64,000 nucleotides of DNA from Chalara sp. BL73 (GCA_918026815.1 CAKJVC010000202.1:248001-312000), one strand, 5' to 3'. Shown: positions 35,745-48,164, counted from the first letter of the stretch. Made by a program: numbers and translations. Notes: generated by a model not told the origin, from the sequence alone.

Positions 35745-37389
35745 CTATAATTTTGCCTGTACCCATAGGCCGAGCTTTTCCAGCCCTGCATATCCATCGT
35801 AAATGTCTCTCTCAACAACGCGGGGATTGATCTATATAAAGATAAGCATCACTATACGTTTACCTGAACGTGGACGACTTACAAATTTTGGTCCTAAATC
35901 GCTCACCTTCTCTGCGCCAAGAAGTCTCATACAGGTGTCTATTTCAGCTTTAAGAACTATATTTGGAGTTAGCGCTGTATAGGGCTCGGGGGAACACAGA
36001 AGGGTGTGTACATACTCTCAAACGTCCTATGTACCCCGTCAGTTCCTCCAGCACCAAGACCAAATAGTGCTGCCCGTCCGACTCCAACCGCTTTAGCACC
36101 CAAACATAACGCCTTCACAACATCTGTTCCTCTCTTGATTCCTCCGTCTACCCAGACTTCGATTCTGCCGAAAACCTCTGGGCAGTATTTCCTGATCTCT
36201 AGTAAGGTGTGCACAGCTGGTGGAGCTGTATCAAGAGCACGTCCGCCATGATTTGAAAGGATGATGGCTTTGACTTGAGGCGCAAACTGCGCTGCTAAGT
36301 ATGCATCTTCATGGGTCTGAAGTCCTTTCAGAACTATGGGTAGTGATGTATGTTTCGCTAGCCACGGTAGCGTCGTCTTCCAAGTCAGGTCTGCAGCAGT
36401 TCCCCAGAATAATTGCTGACCGACTCCACCTCCACCAGGTCTCTTCGGTTCCCCTGCAGTTTTTACTGCGGAAGAGACGGGAAGTGATGCGCCAATGTCC
36501 TTAGATTTCTCATCATGCTCTCTTTTCCCCGGAACTGGTGCGTCCAGTGTTAGGCATATAAATTTGTATTTGTCTGGCATTGCATTGATTCGTGCCAACA
36601 TGGCCTCACTTTTTGCCCGGTCTGTTTGGACATACAACTGCCAGCCAAATACCTGACCAGGAGCCGAACCCTCCACAATCTGCTCCGGAGTCATGGATGC
36701 GTTATTTGAGACAATCTGCATGCCACCAAATTCGCTAATTCCTTGTGCAATCCCATGTTCTCCATCAGGATGCGCTAGTCTTGCCATTGCAGCGGGCGAC
36801 ACATACAATGGCAGACCGACTTTATGCCCGAGTAAAGTAGTGGAAAGATCGCATTTTGTGCAGTCTACGAATACTCTAGGTCGCAGTAGGATTTGTTTAT
36901 AAACCAGGTTATTGAAGTTTTTAGAGATCAGGTCATCCCCAGCAGAGTAGTAGTATGCCCAGCACTTCTTCGATATCTGCTTAGTTGCCACCTCCTCAAT
37001 TTCGTCCAAATTTAGCAAAGACTCCATAGGAGGAGGACCCTCAACTTTTTGTTCTTGCACTGCATCTGCAGATGGCTTGGGTAGGGTCTCAACATCTACT
37101 GTCCCAAGCTTTGCTTCTGGCTTCAAGTTCCCTTCTAGAGTCCCGGGAGGGTGTATAGGGTCAAACTCTTCGGTACAATCTGTGCCCTAAAGGTCGTCAG
37201 AATCGGAATATATATGACTATAGCGAGACTCACCGCCAGTTTTAATATGATCTTTGAGCCTCCAGGATGCATAGGTAGGAAACTGGTCACGTCCCAAACG
37301 TTTTTCTTGCCATCTTGCTCGATGATGACCCAACAGCTATCACTGGTGTTGTGCTGAGCGACTTCAGCGGCATCGAATACTTTCGCCAT
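35745..37389 (-). CDS. CYB2: Flavocytochrome b2-type L-lactate dehydrogenase (FMN-dependent)
   Basis: Four exons on the minus strand: 37389-37234, 37186-36016, 35956-35883 and 35831-35745, introns 47, 59 and 51 bp; 495 residues. The N-terminal cytochrome b5 domain has heme ligands His41 (in HPGG) and His64 (in IHPP, created by the first splice). The FMN alpha-hydroxyacid dehydrogenase domain shows [13 protein letters not shown], the SNHGGR motif with the catalytic histidine, [12 protein letters not shown] for FMN phosphate and the terminal [14 protein letters not shown]. Such enzymes oxidise L-lactate to pyruvate and pass electrons to cytochrome c; related fungal paralogues may act on other 2-hydroxyacids. 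No mitochondrial presequence is visible at MAKVF. The same frame is open upstream to an ATG at 37575, adding about 62 Arg/Ala-containing residues that might serve as a leader. Confidence 0.9.
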
Positions 37390-37831
37390 ATCTACAATGC
37401 AAAGATTGGGGAATAATGGCAAGGAGCATGAGTGGCTGGACGCAGATAATAAATAGGTACGTACTCGAGCTTGAGCTTGAGCTTGCAATTGAAGCCGGCA
37501 TGGTAGACCATGCCACCCAGGCCTTTCTACAGGCCGAAAGGTGGGGGGCCTTGGGGGCTTAGGGGCATCCGTCAAAGCCCGGAACGCTTTAAAACTGCTG
37601 TATTATGGACCTCCGCAAGCCACACAAGTAAAGTCGGTTTCTTTCCCCACGATTTCCCCACCAATGAACTTCTGTGCTTACGGAACTGTCTGGACGATAC
37701 ACTAAAGCTGTGTGTTGGACACTACATTGCGCAGCCGCTTGCTCTATATACTCGAGGTAGATCGTTTATCTTCCACCGTTCCGTTCCAAAGAAATAACAA
37801 TAATGGTCTACGAGTTTGCTCTCCTGCCTTC
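37390..37831. other. Promoter/leader of CYB2 and 3' side of the hydrolase gene
   Basis: 442 bases. On the minus strand it carries the CYB2 leader, with the hexamer GAGCTT three times at 37467-37484 and an in-frame upstream ATG at 37575. No separate gene is seen. Confidence 0.55.
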
Positions 37832-38817
37832 TCAAACTACCCTTAACGATTCAACATTCTCTCCCGCTGCTCTTCTCAGGAACTCCGCAACAACATCTGG
37901 CTTCGCAAGATGGGCGGAATGAGAAGACTGAACCCGTTCGACTACTATTTCCCCACCTCCCTGCTGAACGAGGTTTGACATAGCTTCTTGTCCTGGCATC
38001 AGAATATCAGACTAGTTTTCTTATTCTGGAAAGATTTTGTGATAGAATCGTCTTTCAGGAGTAATCTACTCTGAAGACATGTTTAATGGGTATATGCATG
38101 TCTTGGGAGTAAACTGCTCGTAAAACCTTTTGAAGTTGGGGAGCTTGCGTCGGCAACCTGACTGACCTTGAATAGGAATTATGCCATCATTTTCGCAAAT
38201 CAGATAGGCTGATGGTATTTTTCGCCAAGCGGCAGATCTGGCTTTCTCCGTGAATGTGGCCTTCGAGTGTGGCCTTAGTTTTGATATCCAAGATTTAGCA
38301 TCCTCTGGATCAAGGTCACCATAAAGCCATTGAAGAGCCTCACGCGGTGGTGCTATGTTTCCATCCTGCGCAAGTTAGCAAATGTTAAAGATAAAATTGA
38401 TTCACATGCATTGTCGACTTCCCACCAATCCGCCTCACCTCCAGCAAGATCTGCAAGGCTTAAACCTTCAGGGCTAACAAATGCGGCGACATAGGTCAAC
38501 TTGATCACTCCGCTCTTGCCATCTTTCTCTCTCTCGGCCTTGCTGAGCCCGTCAAGTGCGTTGTTCACAGGAATTCCACCCCAGCTGTGCGCGTTTACGA
38601 TTACGGGTTTGCCATTGTCAAGTTCCTTGATAACTGCACTTCGAATCGCTGCAATATCATCGTCTAGTGTTTTGACTGGTGGACTGCGTCCAACTGACGG
38701 CATGCTCACCGTGATGCATCTATAGCCCAGCGGTTCGAGGATGCCAGTCACCCGGTCATAGTACTCTTCGGAATGCCATGCTCCATGCACGAATATCATA
38801 GTTGGGAAAGACATCAT
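37832..38817 (-). CDS. Small alpha/beta hydrolase
   Basis: Three exons on the minus strand: 38817-38410, 38365-38167 and 37992-37832, giving 255 residues. The fold signature is clear: HGAWHSEEYYD with the oxyanion HG near residues 11-12, nucleophile Ser78 in AHSWGG, acid Asp196 in LICENDGIIP and catalytic His227 in SSHSAHLAKPD. Fungal enzymes of this compact type are esterases or lactonases of unknown substrate. The match across the first junction (WWEVDN then DGNIAPPREA) requires a GC-AG intron, because the nearby GT gives an immediate stop. The second intron is long (174 bp) and joins G|GA to make IPIQGQEAMS. Two adjacent ATGs start the protein; a leader intron may precede them. It lies beside the lactate dehydrogenase and the Zn2Cys6 gene. 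Confidence 0.75.
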
Positions 38818-40046
38818 GCTCCAAAGACACTGCAATGCGGCAAGAGTGAGAAGGAAAAATAGCACCTACCGTTTGCCTGACAATGGGGAACTTGAGACTT
38901 ATAAAGGCTAGCCCAGGTTCCCCACCCTGTAAATAGTCTATGCTCTGCATCTGATAAGCTATTATTCACTCTACTTTCCGGCACGATGATTTTGATTGGA
39001 TAGAATTGGCTGATATACGCTACTCACCCCATGGATACCTTGTCTTGTACCTCAAATCTTGGAGGTCAGCTTAGGATGACAAGAAAATGATCTCACAATT
39101 CTATTCCCAACAAAGTCCAATTACAGAATTGTATCCCTTACGTCAAGAGCTTCTCTGCGCATAGAAATGAGCCAGCTCAGCACAGATGTAACGGGTGGTT
39201 GGCCAAACTATTAATTTCAACTTGTTCGGGGACTTTTGATGTTAGTCCACATGAAGGGCCGGCCGTGTAGTTGCTAAGTTTTTGAGGGAACAACTTGGAA
39301 GAGGTGTCGAATAGGAATGAAGCCTTTTCTAACTCTTGGCATCTAGACTGTGACTCCAGCGGCAGAAGCATGCCACTTTAATTGAAGCATGAACGATGCG
39401 CGTTGGTAGATGTGATCCTGGTTGTTCTTCGGCTCGTTTGCGAGCGCACACTCTATACCTGAACAGATTGTCATCTGCGTCTTCATGAAAGCAGCTTCAT
39501 CTTTTTAGTGGGATGAGGCAGACCACCTAACCTTAGATATTTCTTATATTCTCGCGGCCATGTAGGATGTATAAAAGCCTAAGACAGCTTCTGATATGGC
39601 TTGGTTACGTAGGTGTGTCAAGCACAGCGTAGGTCTTCGGAACTGTCTACTTATCATGGGATCTAGTCATTTGGTGCCGCTCGATTTCGATAAGCTTACA
39701 GGCCTTTAAGTTAAATGTTGGTCCTTTGAATCTTTACGGGGATCTTACTCCACTGGGACCAATATTTCGGTCGCGCAGCAAATCAGAGGTGCTTATTTTT
39801 CAGCCCTGCCATGTAAGTCTGGCTTGCAATGCCTTCAGTCTTCCTTTATTGGTTCTTTTAGAATTTGGAGTTAGTTGGATTTTCCTCAGCCTCAAGAAGT
39901 TGTCGAATTTTATCTAACAAGTTGTTGCCTTTCAAAATTGTCTGATTAATGTTTGTAGCCGTCCGGCCCTGGCGCCAATACTTATCATTCTCTAGCTCGC
40001 CCTCGCCATTGACTAAAGACAAATCATTGCACTCTATCCGGTCGAC
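38818..40046. other. Intergenic between hydrolase and Zn2Cys6 gene
   Basis: 1.2 kb between the divergent hydrolase and regulator genes, so promoters of both are expected here. No supported coding frame or repeat. Confidence 0.6.
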
Positions 40047-41877
40047 ATGTACTCCCATTCAGCCCCGGTTCCTCTCAGGTATGTTATGCTATACTCCAGA
40101 TAGAGGCTATATCCGAATTACAATACACACGTCACGAAGGATACACATCGTTTTAACACTTCTGCAATAGAAGTCACAAGAAATCCACAAGAGGCTGTAT
40201 TTCCTGCAAGGCAAGGAAAGTAAAGGTAAGTATGGCAGTTACACTATGAATCTGAATCTGAGGTCGGCTCCAGTGTGACGAAAAGAAGCCGGTGTGCGGG
40301 AAATGCGCTATACATTTCGCTAATGTCACCGCCTGTGAATACAAATCTGCGAATCCAGAGAAATCCTCTAGGAAGATATTAGTAGCACCAAAGACCAGAT
40401 ACAGCTTCGGAACACAAAGCTTAGTTACGCTGAAGCCCTATGATGACATCGGAGCGAAGGGAATAAACCAGGAAGCGGACCAACTGGTCGGTTCGTATCC
40501 AGAGGTTCGTCTGCGATCCTTGAATAAGGACACAGAGCAAACTGCGATACCACCGAGCAAGAGATACCGCTGTGCTTGCCATAACCCTGGTGTGAAGTCT
40601 CCAGCCCTACTCATAGCCCTTGTACTAACTTGGCCAATTTAGAGTTTGCAGACATGCTTCTCGACTCTGTCTCGAGGACCTGTAGGATATGTGGTAATCT
40701 TCCTGCTCTGGGCCAATCACCAGAACAAGCTGCCGCAGTGATTTCAACCACAATACTCAAAGAAGGACAATTTGACTCCTTTCGATTACGCCCACCACCC
40801 GAATCGCCACACGCCCATAAAATCATATTTTATTGTAAGTTCCATCTGCCCCTCGAGCGGTGTTGACTTTCCTGTGAGCCTGGTTGCCAGGTATATGCCA
40901 CTCAGGTTTACGAGGGTACAGAACTTACCGTAGTGGCTAATGTTTCCATGAGGGATCAATACTCTTGCCTTCTTTCCGTCAAAGGTGAGCTTCCATGACC
41001 GGTTCTTCATGATCAGCACCTTGACGATTAATTAAATAATGTTAACCACTAATAGATACACTCAGAATATTGTAAACATCTAGGATGGTTTGCAGACGCA
41101 ATGGCAAATCCAGCTCTTTCTCAAGTCGCGCTATACGTCACATCTGTGCATATAGATACTCTGCAAGGGCGCAGCAAAAGTCCCGAAACCCTACAGCACG
41201 GTCACCAAACCATAAAGATCTTGAATGATGTGCTAAAAGATCCCTCCCAAACCACTACCGAAGAGACCATCTCTGCAGTTTTGTTATTGGGAACTGTTGT
41301 GGTATGTACTCTCGAGTATTAACATTATATATGCTGAGATGGGCTATCAGGCTTTGATCGGAGAGCCAGAAGAAGTGGAAGCACATTTGAATGGTCTCCA
41401 GGCACTAGTAGAGCTTAGGGGAGGTATTAGCACTTTTAAAGCGGAAGGGTGTTTTCTACATATGCTCTGCATGTACGTCTCTGAAATACCCGCCCTCTTC
41501 TCCTTAGAAACACTCCTACGTCGCCTCTTTACTGACTGCTTTATAGAACAAATCACATCTACCGCCTCCTATCTGAGTGCCTCAGTAATTCAACCACCGT
41601 GACCGAGACACGAACACCTACCTCCTCCCCTGCAGAAGCACCGAAATCACCAACGCTGCATCCACTTTACAGATCTCCACTGTTAAAGGATTTCGCGATC
41701 CTATGTGGCTACAGTGAAAGTGTCGCTGAGAAGTTTATGGAATTGGGTTACCTATTTGACATGCTAGACGTTTTCACGCTCCGACTTGCACCAGAATTTA
41801 GACCACAGTTTGAGAAGTTGTGTACAGGTATCTGTGGCTCGATAGAAAGTTTTGCGGAATATCGGCATGGACTGTGA
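40047..41877 (+). CDS. Zn2Cys6 transcription factor, gene model incomplete, possibly degenerate
   Basis: Exons 40047-40078, 40171-40225 and 40274-about 40596 join in frame to give the binuclear zinc cluster: Cys20, 23, 30, 37, 40 and 50 (CISCKARKVKC, then CGKCAIHFANVTAC). A further exon from 40659 (EFADMLLDSVSRT) follows an intron with a GTACTAAC branch site. Later exons, about 41092-41301, 41339-41472 and 41547-41877, carry the fungal transcription factor regulatory domain: WFADAMANPALSQVALY, then GEPEEVEAHLNGLQALVELRGG and HPLYRSPLLKDFAILCGY. The join between about 40846 and 41092 cannot be made in phase with the splice sites I can see, one later intron would be only 37 bp, and the usual C-terminal part of the domain is missing. 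It may be a pathway-specific regulator that is being lost. Confidence 0.6.
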
Positions 41878-43357
41878 GTAATTTTCCTATGCTATTGGTT
41901 TTGCCATCGAGGAGGATGATGGACGCATCGATGATGGAGACGTCTGACAAGAGGAAGCTGATTCAGCTTTGCAAATTACCAATATACGATTAGAAATTGG
42001 ACTTTCTTTCAGAGGAGCACACTAACGGTTCCATAGCCCATCACCACAGTGTGGCACAGCGAGGCAGCTGGATGTTTCCCTGTGACTAAAGGGGTAGAGA
42101 GGCAATTACATTTTTGAGCCGTCTCCGTGAATCAAACCATCGGATTCCACACAGAGCACAACATAATTGACCTCTACCTCTCTTCCACAGATTGGCAAGA
42201 GATCTAGGCGTGGTACGGGCAACCTAGAGTACATCGAGGGAGTGTTCTACTTGCTCGAATCACAGCCCTTTTCTCTTGGCTCTCTTTGATTTAATTGAGC
42301 GGTTTTTCTAAGCCCACCCAATTCATCCTTGACACTCGAGAATCCAAGACGTACAATCTTTGGCTTCCTTAAGGTATCCACAAATTGATTTAGGTCCTCG
42401 CTCTAGAAAATTACCTTCCTCACACGTCTCAATGTATCAGCCAACTCCGCGTATCTTCTCTGGTGTCGGAAAGTTATCCAAGCTTAACCCATTCCTTGAC
42501 CTCACCCAATCAAGCCTACAACTTGGCCCTCTCTTTCTTCTCCGCATATAATACCAGTATTGGTGTCACACACCAATGCTGCCCATAGCCTCTACGGAAC
42601 CCTACCATTGTCACACCGGAACCAAAATCATAGAAACACAAGCTCTTGAACCCTTGTAGGTCCCTCCATTTGCCATCAGAGCTGGCATTAAAAAAAACCC
42701 CCCCCAAATAACCGCATTCCCTTAGACCCCTATATAAGATGACAAAGAAAGGAGCAGGCGTTCCTCATCAAATGAGTGAGATGTGCCACGTAACACACAA
42801 CGCCTTTTGCATAACCAGGCTTAAAATTCCTCTCCGGCTACACAAATCGGCTCATGAAGCAAACAGACATAACCAGAAAAAAAATAGGCATTCCAAAGAA
42901 ATAACATCCCCATCCTAATCTCACAACAGCAGCCTCCTCCCCACAGCCTGTACAGTCATGCGAAGCGAACTCCCTTTCCTGCACCAGCCAACAAGACTAG
43001 CCCGTGGTCGACGCCTATATGTATTTATTTAAGCACACAAACTCCTAACAATCACAGGGGCGGTCCTGTGGAAAGGATTCAGGACAAACTGTGTTTGTAG
43101 GTGGACAAAAGAGAATGGAAGTGGATGAAGGAAATCGGAGGGACATCGACATAAAAATCCTCATCTCGGAGAGGGTTTCTAGACAATCATCTGAGGGATC
43201 GGACGATTGTATAGTTTTTTTTTTTTTTTTTTCCATTTTTAGACCTTGGCCTATAATTGCTAGTTTGCTATGAGGAGAGGTAGAAGAGAAGAGCCGTCAC
43301 TTAAAGGAGCAAGACTGCGAAGGTTATTTTAAAATTTTATTTATTTTTTCTTACTGG
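41878..43357. other. Intergenic, no gene seen
   Basis: About 1.5 kb downstream of the regulator. It contains an A7C8 run near 42690-42706 and an 18-base T-run at 43215-43232. I looked for the missing C-terminal exons of the Zn2Cys6 protein and found none. Confidence 0.55.
43215..43232. repeat. Poly-T tract of 18
   Basis: Eighteen consecutive T in non-coding DNA downstream of the Smr gene. Confidence 0.9.
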
Positions 43358-45669
43358 TCACCGGCCTCGTCCGGAAGGGCCTTTTGGTGCATCTCTCACC
43401 AACAGCCTAACCTTTCCATCTCCTATCTCATGCCCTTGACTCAAGATATCAACCTCTTTCTCTTCCTCAACCTTGGCTTTCGCTCCCTCCCTGCTCAGCG
43501 ACTTGTCCCACGACCTAGCATCAATGCCCAGGATTCCACCTACATTATTGCGATCTCCTGGGACGGAAAACTCGCGGTATGCATAACGCCACTCATTCAA
43601 AAAGTTACGAATAGCCTTACCCACTTTGTCCTTTCCGTTCTTGCTGTGATGGCCTGTACCAGTAATTGCGTACACAGGTCTGGACTCCCGTCCATTTTCT
43701 AAAAGTACACGCTCCAGATATTCCACGGCTTCCTCTGGATGAAGACCATGAAGGTCAACATATAGTTCGGAACTTGCTGAGCTGTTTTTATTGCGCTCTT
43801 CGTACAGTTCACGCGCGGCCTCGCGATGAGCTTTTCGCATGAGGTCATTTTCACTTTGTCCACGAAGGCTGAGAGCCTTTGCAGCACGAGCATCATTGCG
43901 ATTCCATGCTTGGGCAGCACTAATTTCATATCAGTGAAATATACTTGAGAAGGAACGAGAGAAGACCATACCTTTGTAAGAATTTGTTTCTCAAGCCACC
44001 ATGCTTTATAGCATCTTGCCTGGCTTTGAGGTATGCTTTATTGGCTCGCTCCCCAGTTTCTAGCCAAGGAACATGTTGAGGACTTGGGATTGCTTGCGCT
44101 GCAACACTATTTTCACCATTGCGTATACTTGTGGAACTACCATTTCTACCCATCTTCTTGGCATCTTGCCGCAATGCAGCAGGACTTGGCGATGGTGACA
44201 TTTTGACTACATCAGCGAGGGAGTTGGGAGTAGTATTTTCTTTATGACCATGACCATGGCCTCCCCGCTTGCCATGGTGCTTTTTACCTGCTTTGGGTCC
44301 AGCTCCTAGAGAAGGAAACGCTTCATTGTCATCCAGAGCTGGTGCTGCAGGACTGTCTCGAGCTCGGTGGCGGCTACCAGGTCTGGATCTTTGGTTAGAG
44401 TCATCACTGGTATAGCCCTGCATGGCTTTAAAACCTGGAGACGGGGTGAATGTTGCCCCTTGGTAGTTGCCAAAAGCATTTGTGGTTCCATAGGCGGTTG
44501 TCCACTGTTCTTGTGACTGTAGGGATGGAAAAGCATTATAATCTTGGAATTGAAAGCTCGGCGGGGTATTCTGTGGAGGTGTACTACTTTCATCGAGTGT
44601 GAGTCGATTCATAAAGTGTGAAGGATCATGCGAGAAAATGCAAGTATCACCAGCAAGGCAGTTTCCCGACAAATAGTATCTAGATGATCAGTCTCAAGAA
44701 CATATGCAGCTGCGGAGCAACTTACTTGCAGATATGGTTGCTCAAGTCGTGACTGAACCTACAATCTGCACGAAGGCATTGCCCTGTGGATAGGAAGAAC
44801 CTACACACGACACCGCTTTTTTGCTGACCAGCAGGTGTTATGGGACGAGATATTTCTACTGACTTGCCAATGAGAATTGCATTTTTGGGCTCCACAGGGG
44901 CTTGCGACATGGCATCACCAGCTTGTCCATCCATGAAAGCCATAATAGTAGCACTCAAGTCATACCCATGGATAGCTAGAGCTGCCTCGATTTCTTCATC
45001 AGTCTTAGAAGGACCAAGAATAGACCGAAGCATATCATAAGGACTCATATCTAGTTGTTGTGGTTGAATGTATTCTGCGGCAGCCGCATTCAGGCCGCTT
45101 TGACCACCACCGCCAGATGAAGATGCAATGCTAACCCCGTCGTCGCCGACCAGCCAGTCCACATTATCGCTGCCATAGTCGCCATATATATCTTGTGTAC
45201 TAGTGTCTGTTGGAAACTCATACGCATTCAAACTGGGACTATGTGGTATGACGGGGCTGGAAAAAGCAAGCCTCGGAGATGGTCGCGGTGAAGTGAAGGG
45301 AGAGGCCGTAGAAGACTTCACTCTATTGTAAGACTGATTGAAAGATGGTGGAACAAACCCGGGTGGAGCGAGTGGGCTGACACCCAGGCGTGGAGAAGAT
45401 GATACCGGCGTTGAGCCTCGCGGGATCTGCCAGGGAGCAGGGGATGGACGGCGCAAGACAGTATGTCGCAATGGCGGGGGAGAGGTTGGATTTGTCGAGC
45501 CTTCGCGATATCTCCAGAGTACATCCAGCACAGTATTCTCGAGCTCCTTGCCAGTAAGCTTTGTCTCCTTCTTAAGCAGCTCCTCCAGATGATCGGTCTT
45601 CTCTTCGTCTTCTAGATTGGGGTCCTGTAGAGTAGGCAGGCAGATCTCGTATGTCGCATCGGACAGCAT
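43358..45669 (-). CDS. CUE-like, CCCH zinc finger and Smr domain protein
   Basis: Three exons on the minus strand: 45669-44726, 44679-43972 and 43919-43358, introns 46 and 52 bp; 737 residues. A CUE/UBA-like three-helix segment starts near residue 206 (DMSPYDMLRSILG to DLSATIMAFM), suggesting ubiquitin binding. Two CCCH zinc fingers follow near 288-335: C-x8-C-x4-C-x3-H and, across the first junction, C-x7-C-x5-C-x3-H; such fingers usually bind RNA. The C-terminus has a DUF1771 helix pair (MRKAHREAARELYEERNK) and an Smr domain with LYVDLHGL and TGTGHHS. Smr domains are nucleases or nucleic-acid binders; in eukaryotes some cleave mRNA on stalled ribosomes. The combination is conserved in filamentous ascomycetes and suggests mRNA or ribosome quality control. 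The first CCCH finger has one residue fewer than usual in its middle spacing. Confidence 0.88.
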
Positions 45670-47054
45670 TTTTGCGGAGTCTGAGTATTTGCGATAAGGA
45701 ATAATATGAATTCGACTGGTTTCCTTCGAGGTTTGTTGGTTTTATTGACAGGAATTAAGGACTCTCGGCGAGGCTTCGATGGGACGTTAGGTAGATCCGC
45801 GACTTGGAAGGCGCTCTTGTAAGGGAAAAGAAAGAGGCAAGCAGGGAGGTATATTAAAGGCAAGAATGATAGCAAAGCACCTGGCTTACATCACGCGTAA
45901 GTGAGGTTATTTCAGTGAAAGAAGTGAATGTAGATACTGCAGTTTGATACACAGACACGGGGGAATCACGAAGGCTGAGCCTACAAGTAAGATGACAGTC
46001 CCTGGAGAGGCTGGCTAACCAATTTAGGCTAAGCGGCGAGATGTGATGTGAGGGCATTGGTGGAAGGCTCAAATTGTCCCAGGCATGCGCTGAGCTGAGG
46101 ACAAAGAACAACAACAACCTTCGATACTAATAGAACGATTTGGGGCGTCGAATCTAAAGCCGTTGAGCAGTACGAATCCGACCGTGATACGTGGAGGATT
46201 CTTTTGGATATGCAGTATTTATAAGGGCAAACCTAGCTTGATTCTGGGCGAGTAATCAGCTCTAGGCACTGATTACGCCACAGGTTACGGCAGGGCTGGA
46301 AGCGGCCAAAAGATGAATAGAAGCAAGGCACACATCCGCGCCCCCTCTGTCCTTTTAAGTAACCTGAAGTAACATATGAATATGAAGGTCGAAGGAAACA
46401 GGCATATTTTGTAAGAGGAACGTAGGGGGTGCCGTCGAGATGCAACTTGGAAATGATTTATCGGCCATAGCCTCAGTGTAGGGTGTTCTTGTGTAAATCA
46501 GATCTATGTTCGTATAGCTGCAACTCATGAAAGTCACAGATGCTCGTAATAAGCAAGTTACTTATGCATATAGTGATTGAAAGTACAGGAAAACTGGTTG
46601 GAGTACATTAATATTTTGGTCAACATCTTAACCAATCACAATGTGCCTCACTTAGACGAGGCTGTGCTCTCGATGACATATTCCCAGCTCCCATTGTTGA
46701 GTATGGATTTTTGCTTCGCCTTCAGTATCAAATCCTCGAGAAACTCAAATTGTAGCAAAACTTTGAGCCTCATTCGAATTCCATTTCTGTCCTCTTCTTG
46801 CCATTTTCTTACTCTGCGATGCAAACATAAGTGCGGGAATATTCAGCGTCAGCATTGTTTCAAAGCTCAACTCCGGTACGGACACGAACCCCATCTTATG
46901 CAAACACCTTCGACTTCCAACGTCGCTCGAAACAGATTACAAGAGATCAGAATACCCAATGAATCATTAAGGACAGTCGATCTTTTACCTGCTGCAGAAT
47001 CAACCGTATTCCAACCTGGCAGACTCTCTTCTCCGCGCTAGGAGGCATTCCATC
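45670..47054. other. Intergenic between divergent Smr and TVP38 genes
   Basis: 1.4 kb containing both promoters. The frame at 46577-47041 has leader-like composition and no family features, so I do not call it. Confidence 0.6.
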
Positions 47055-48164
47055 ATGCCCGCCGATTATATGTCTACCGCGAAGGCGCTTTCCCTTCCCA
47101 TCTCGCCGTCTGCCTCCCCATCACCAGATAGGCAAGCAGACAGGCCGTCATGGACTCGGCGAGCATCGTCAAGACGCGGTCCGAATCCATACTCTCAAAC
47201 AAGCAACACCTCTCTTAAAACCCAGGTCTTCCGCAGCGTGGACATAGTACAACGGCGAATTCGGTCAACCTTCAAGAAACTCTCTCTATTACAACAAATT
47301 CTCGCAATATGTGCCCTCATTGGCTCTGTTATGTTTGGGATTCTCTTTCTTATCTACAATGAGAAAATATTCGGTGCCTTAGCACCTTACGCAAAGAAGT
47401 GGCGCGGCATCTCCGGAGGATGGACGATTCTCTGGATGTTAAACTTTATATCCGCATTCCCTCCCTTAATCGGGTACTCGACAACAGTCACGATATCCGG
47501 GTTCGTCTATGGCTTCCCAAATGGCTGGTTCATCGTTGCATCCGCCACTGTAGCTGGCTCCCTAGTCAGCTTTCTCGCCTCTCGAACCATCCTCTCTAAA
47601 TACGTTCACCGTCTCGTGGGACAGGATAAACGGTTCGAGGCACTGGCCCTCACGCTCAAGCACGATGGGCTCAAAATCCTCTGCATGATCCGCTTCTGTC
47701 CGCTCCCATATTCTCTCTCCAATGCAGCGATGTCAACCTTTCCCACCGTGCATCCCTTGTCCTTCGCCCTGGCAACCATGATCGCCAGCCCGAAGCTGCT
47801 CATTCACGTCTTTATCGGGTCGCGGATGGCAGCTATTGGCGAAAGCGGCGAGAAAATGGACGCTTCCACCAAGGCCATAAACTGGGCATCTATTATTATT
47901 GGCGGCTGGATCGGGATAGCGGTAGGGTATATTATATATCAGAGGACGATGGCTCGAGCCGCAGAGCTCGAAATTGAGGAGCTGGAGGCGGGCAATCAGC
48001 GGGAGAGGAGGTACAGCGACGTGGATGCCCCGGAGACAGATGCGGCGGCGTTGATGAACGACGATGATATTAGCTTGTGGGAGAATGACGGATCGGGATA
48101 CAGGGATGATTTTTCGGATGGGGATGATGATGACCCTTTTTCGAGAGGGGATGGAGAGAGGTAG
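47055..48164 (+). CDS. TVP38: Golgi membrane protein Tvp38 (VTT/SNARE-associated family)
   Basis: Single exon, 369 residues. Tvp38 is a multi-pass Golgi protein of the DedA/VTT family, members of which are lipid scramblases or help vesicle traffic. The N-terminal 70 residues are Ser/Pro/Arg-rich and cytosolic. Hydrophobic segments follow: [20 protein letters not shown], a re-entrant-like stretch around [40 protein letters not shown] and [21 protein letters not shown]. The conserved core has [16 protein letters not shown], the arginine-containing motif of the family. The C-terminus is highly acidic ([20 protein letters not shown]), common in fungal Tvp38. The start was chosen as the first ATG before the conserved N-terminal region; an ATG at MSTAK five codons later is an alternative. 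Confidence 0.93.
   Translation: MPADYMSTAKALSLPISPSASPSPDRQADRPSWTRRASSRRGPNPYSQTSNTSLKTQVFRSVDIVQRRIRSTFKKLSLLQQILAICALIGSVMFGILFLIYNEKIFGALAPYAKKWRGISGGWTILWMLNFISAFPPLIGYSTTVTISGFVYGFPNGWFIVASATVAGSLVSFLASRTILSKYVHRLVGQDKRFEALALTLKHDGLKILCMIRFCPLPYSLSNAAMSTFPTVHPLSFALATMIASPKLLIHVFIGSRMAAIGESGEKMDASTKAINWASIIIGGWIGIAVGYIIYQRTMARAAELEIEELEAGNQRERRYSDVDAPETDAAALMNDDDISLWENDGSGYRDDFSDGDDDDPFSRGDGER

Noticed and set aside
40786..41019. Minus-strand frame inside the Zn2Cys6 gene
   Set aside because: It overlaps the unresolved intron region of the plus-strand gene and has no family resemblance.
46577..47041. 154-codon frame upstream of TVP38
   Set aside because: Composition is typical of a promoter or leader, no family features, and it stops just before the real start.
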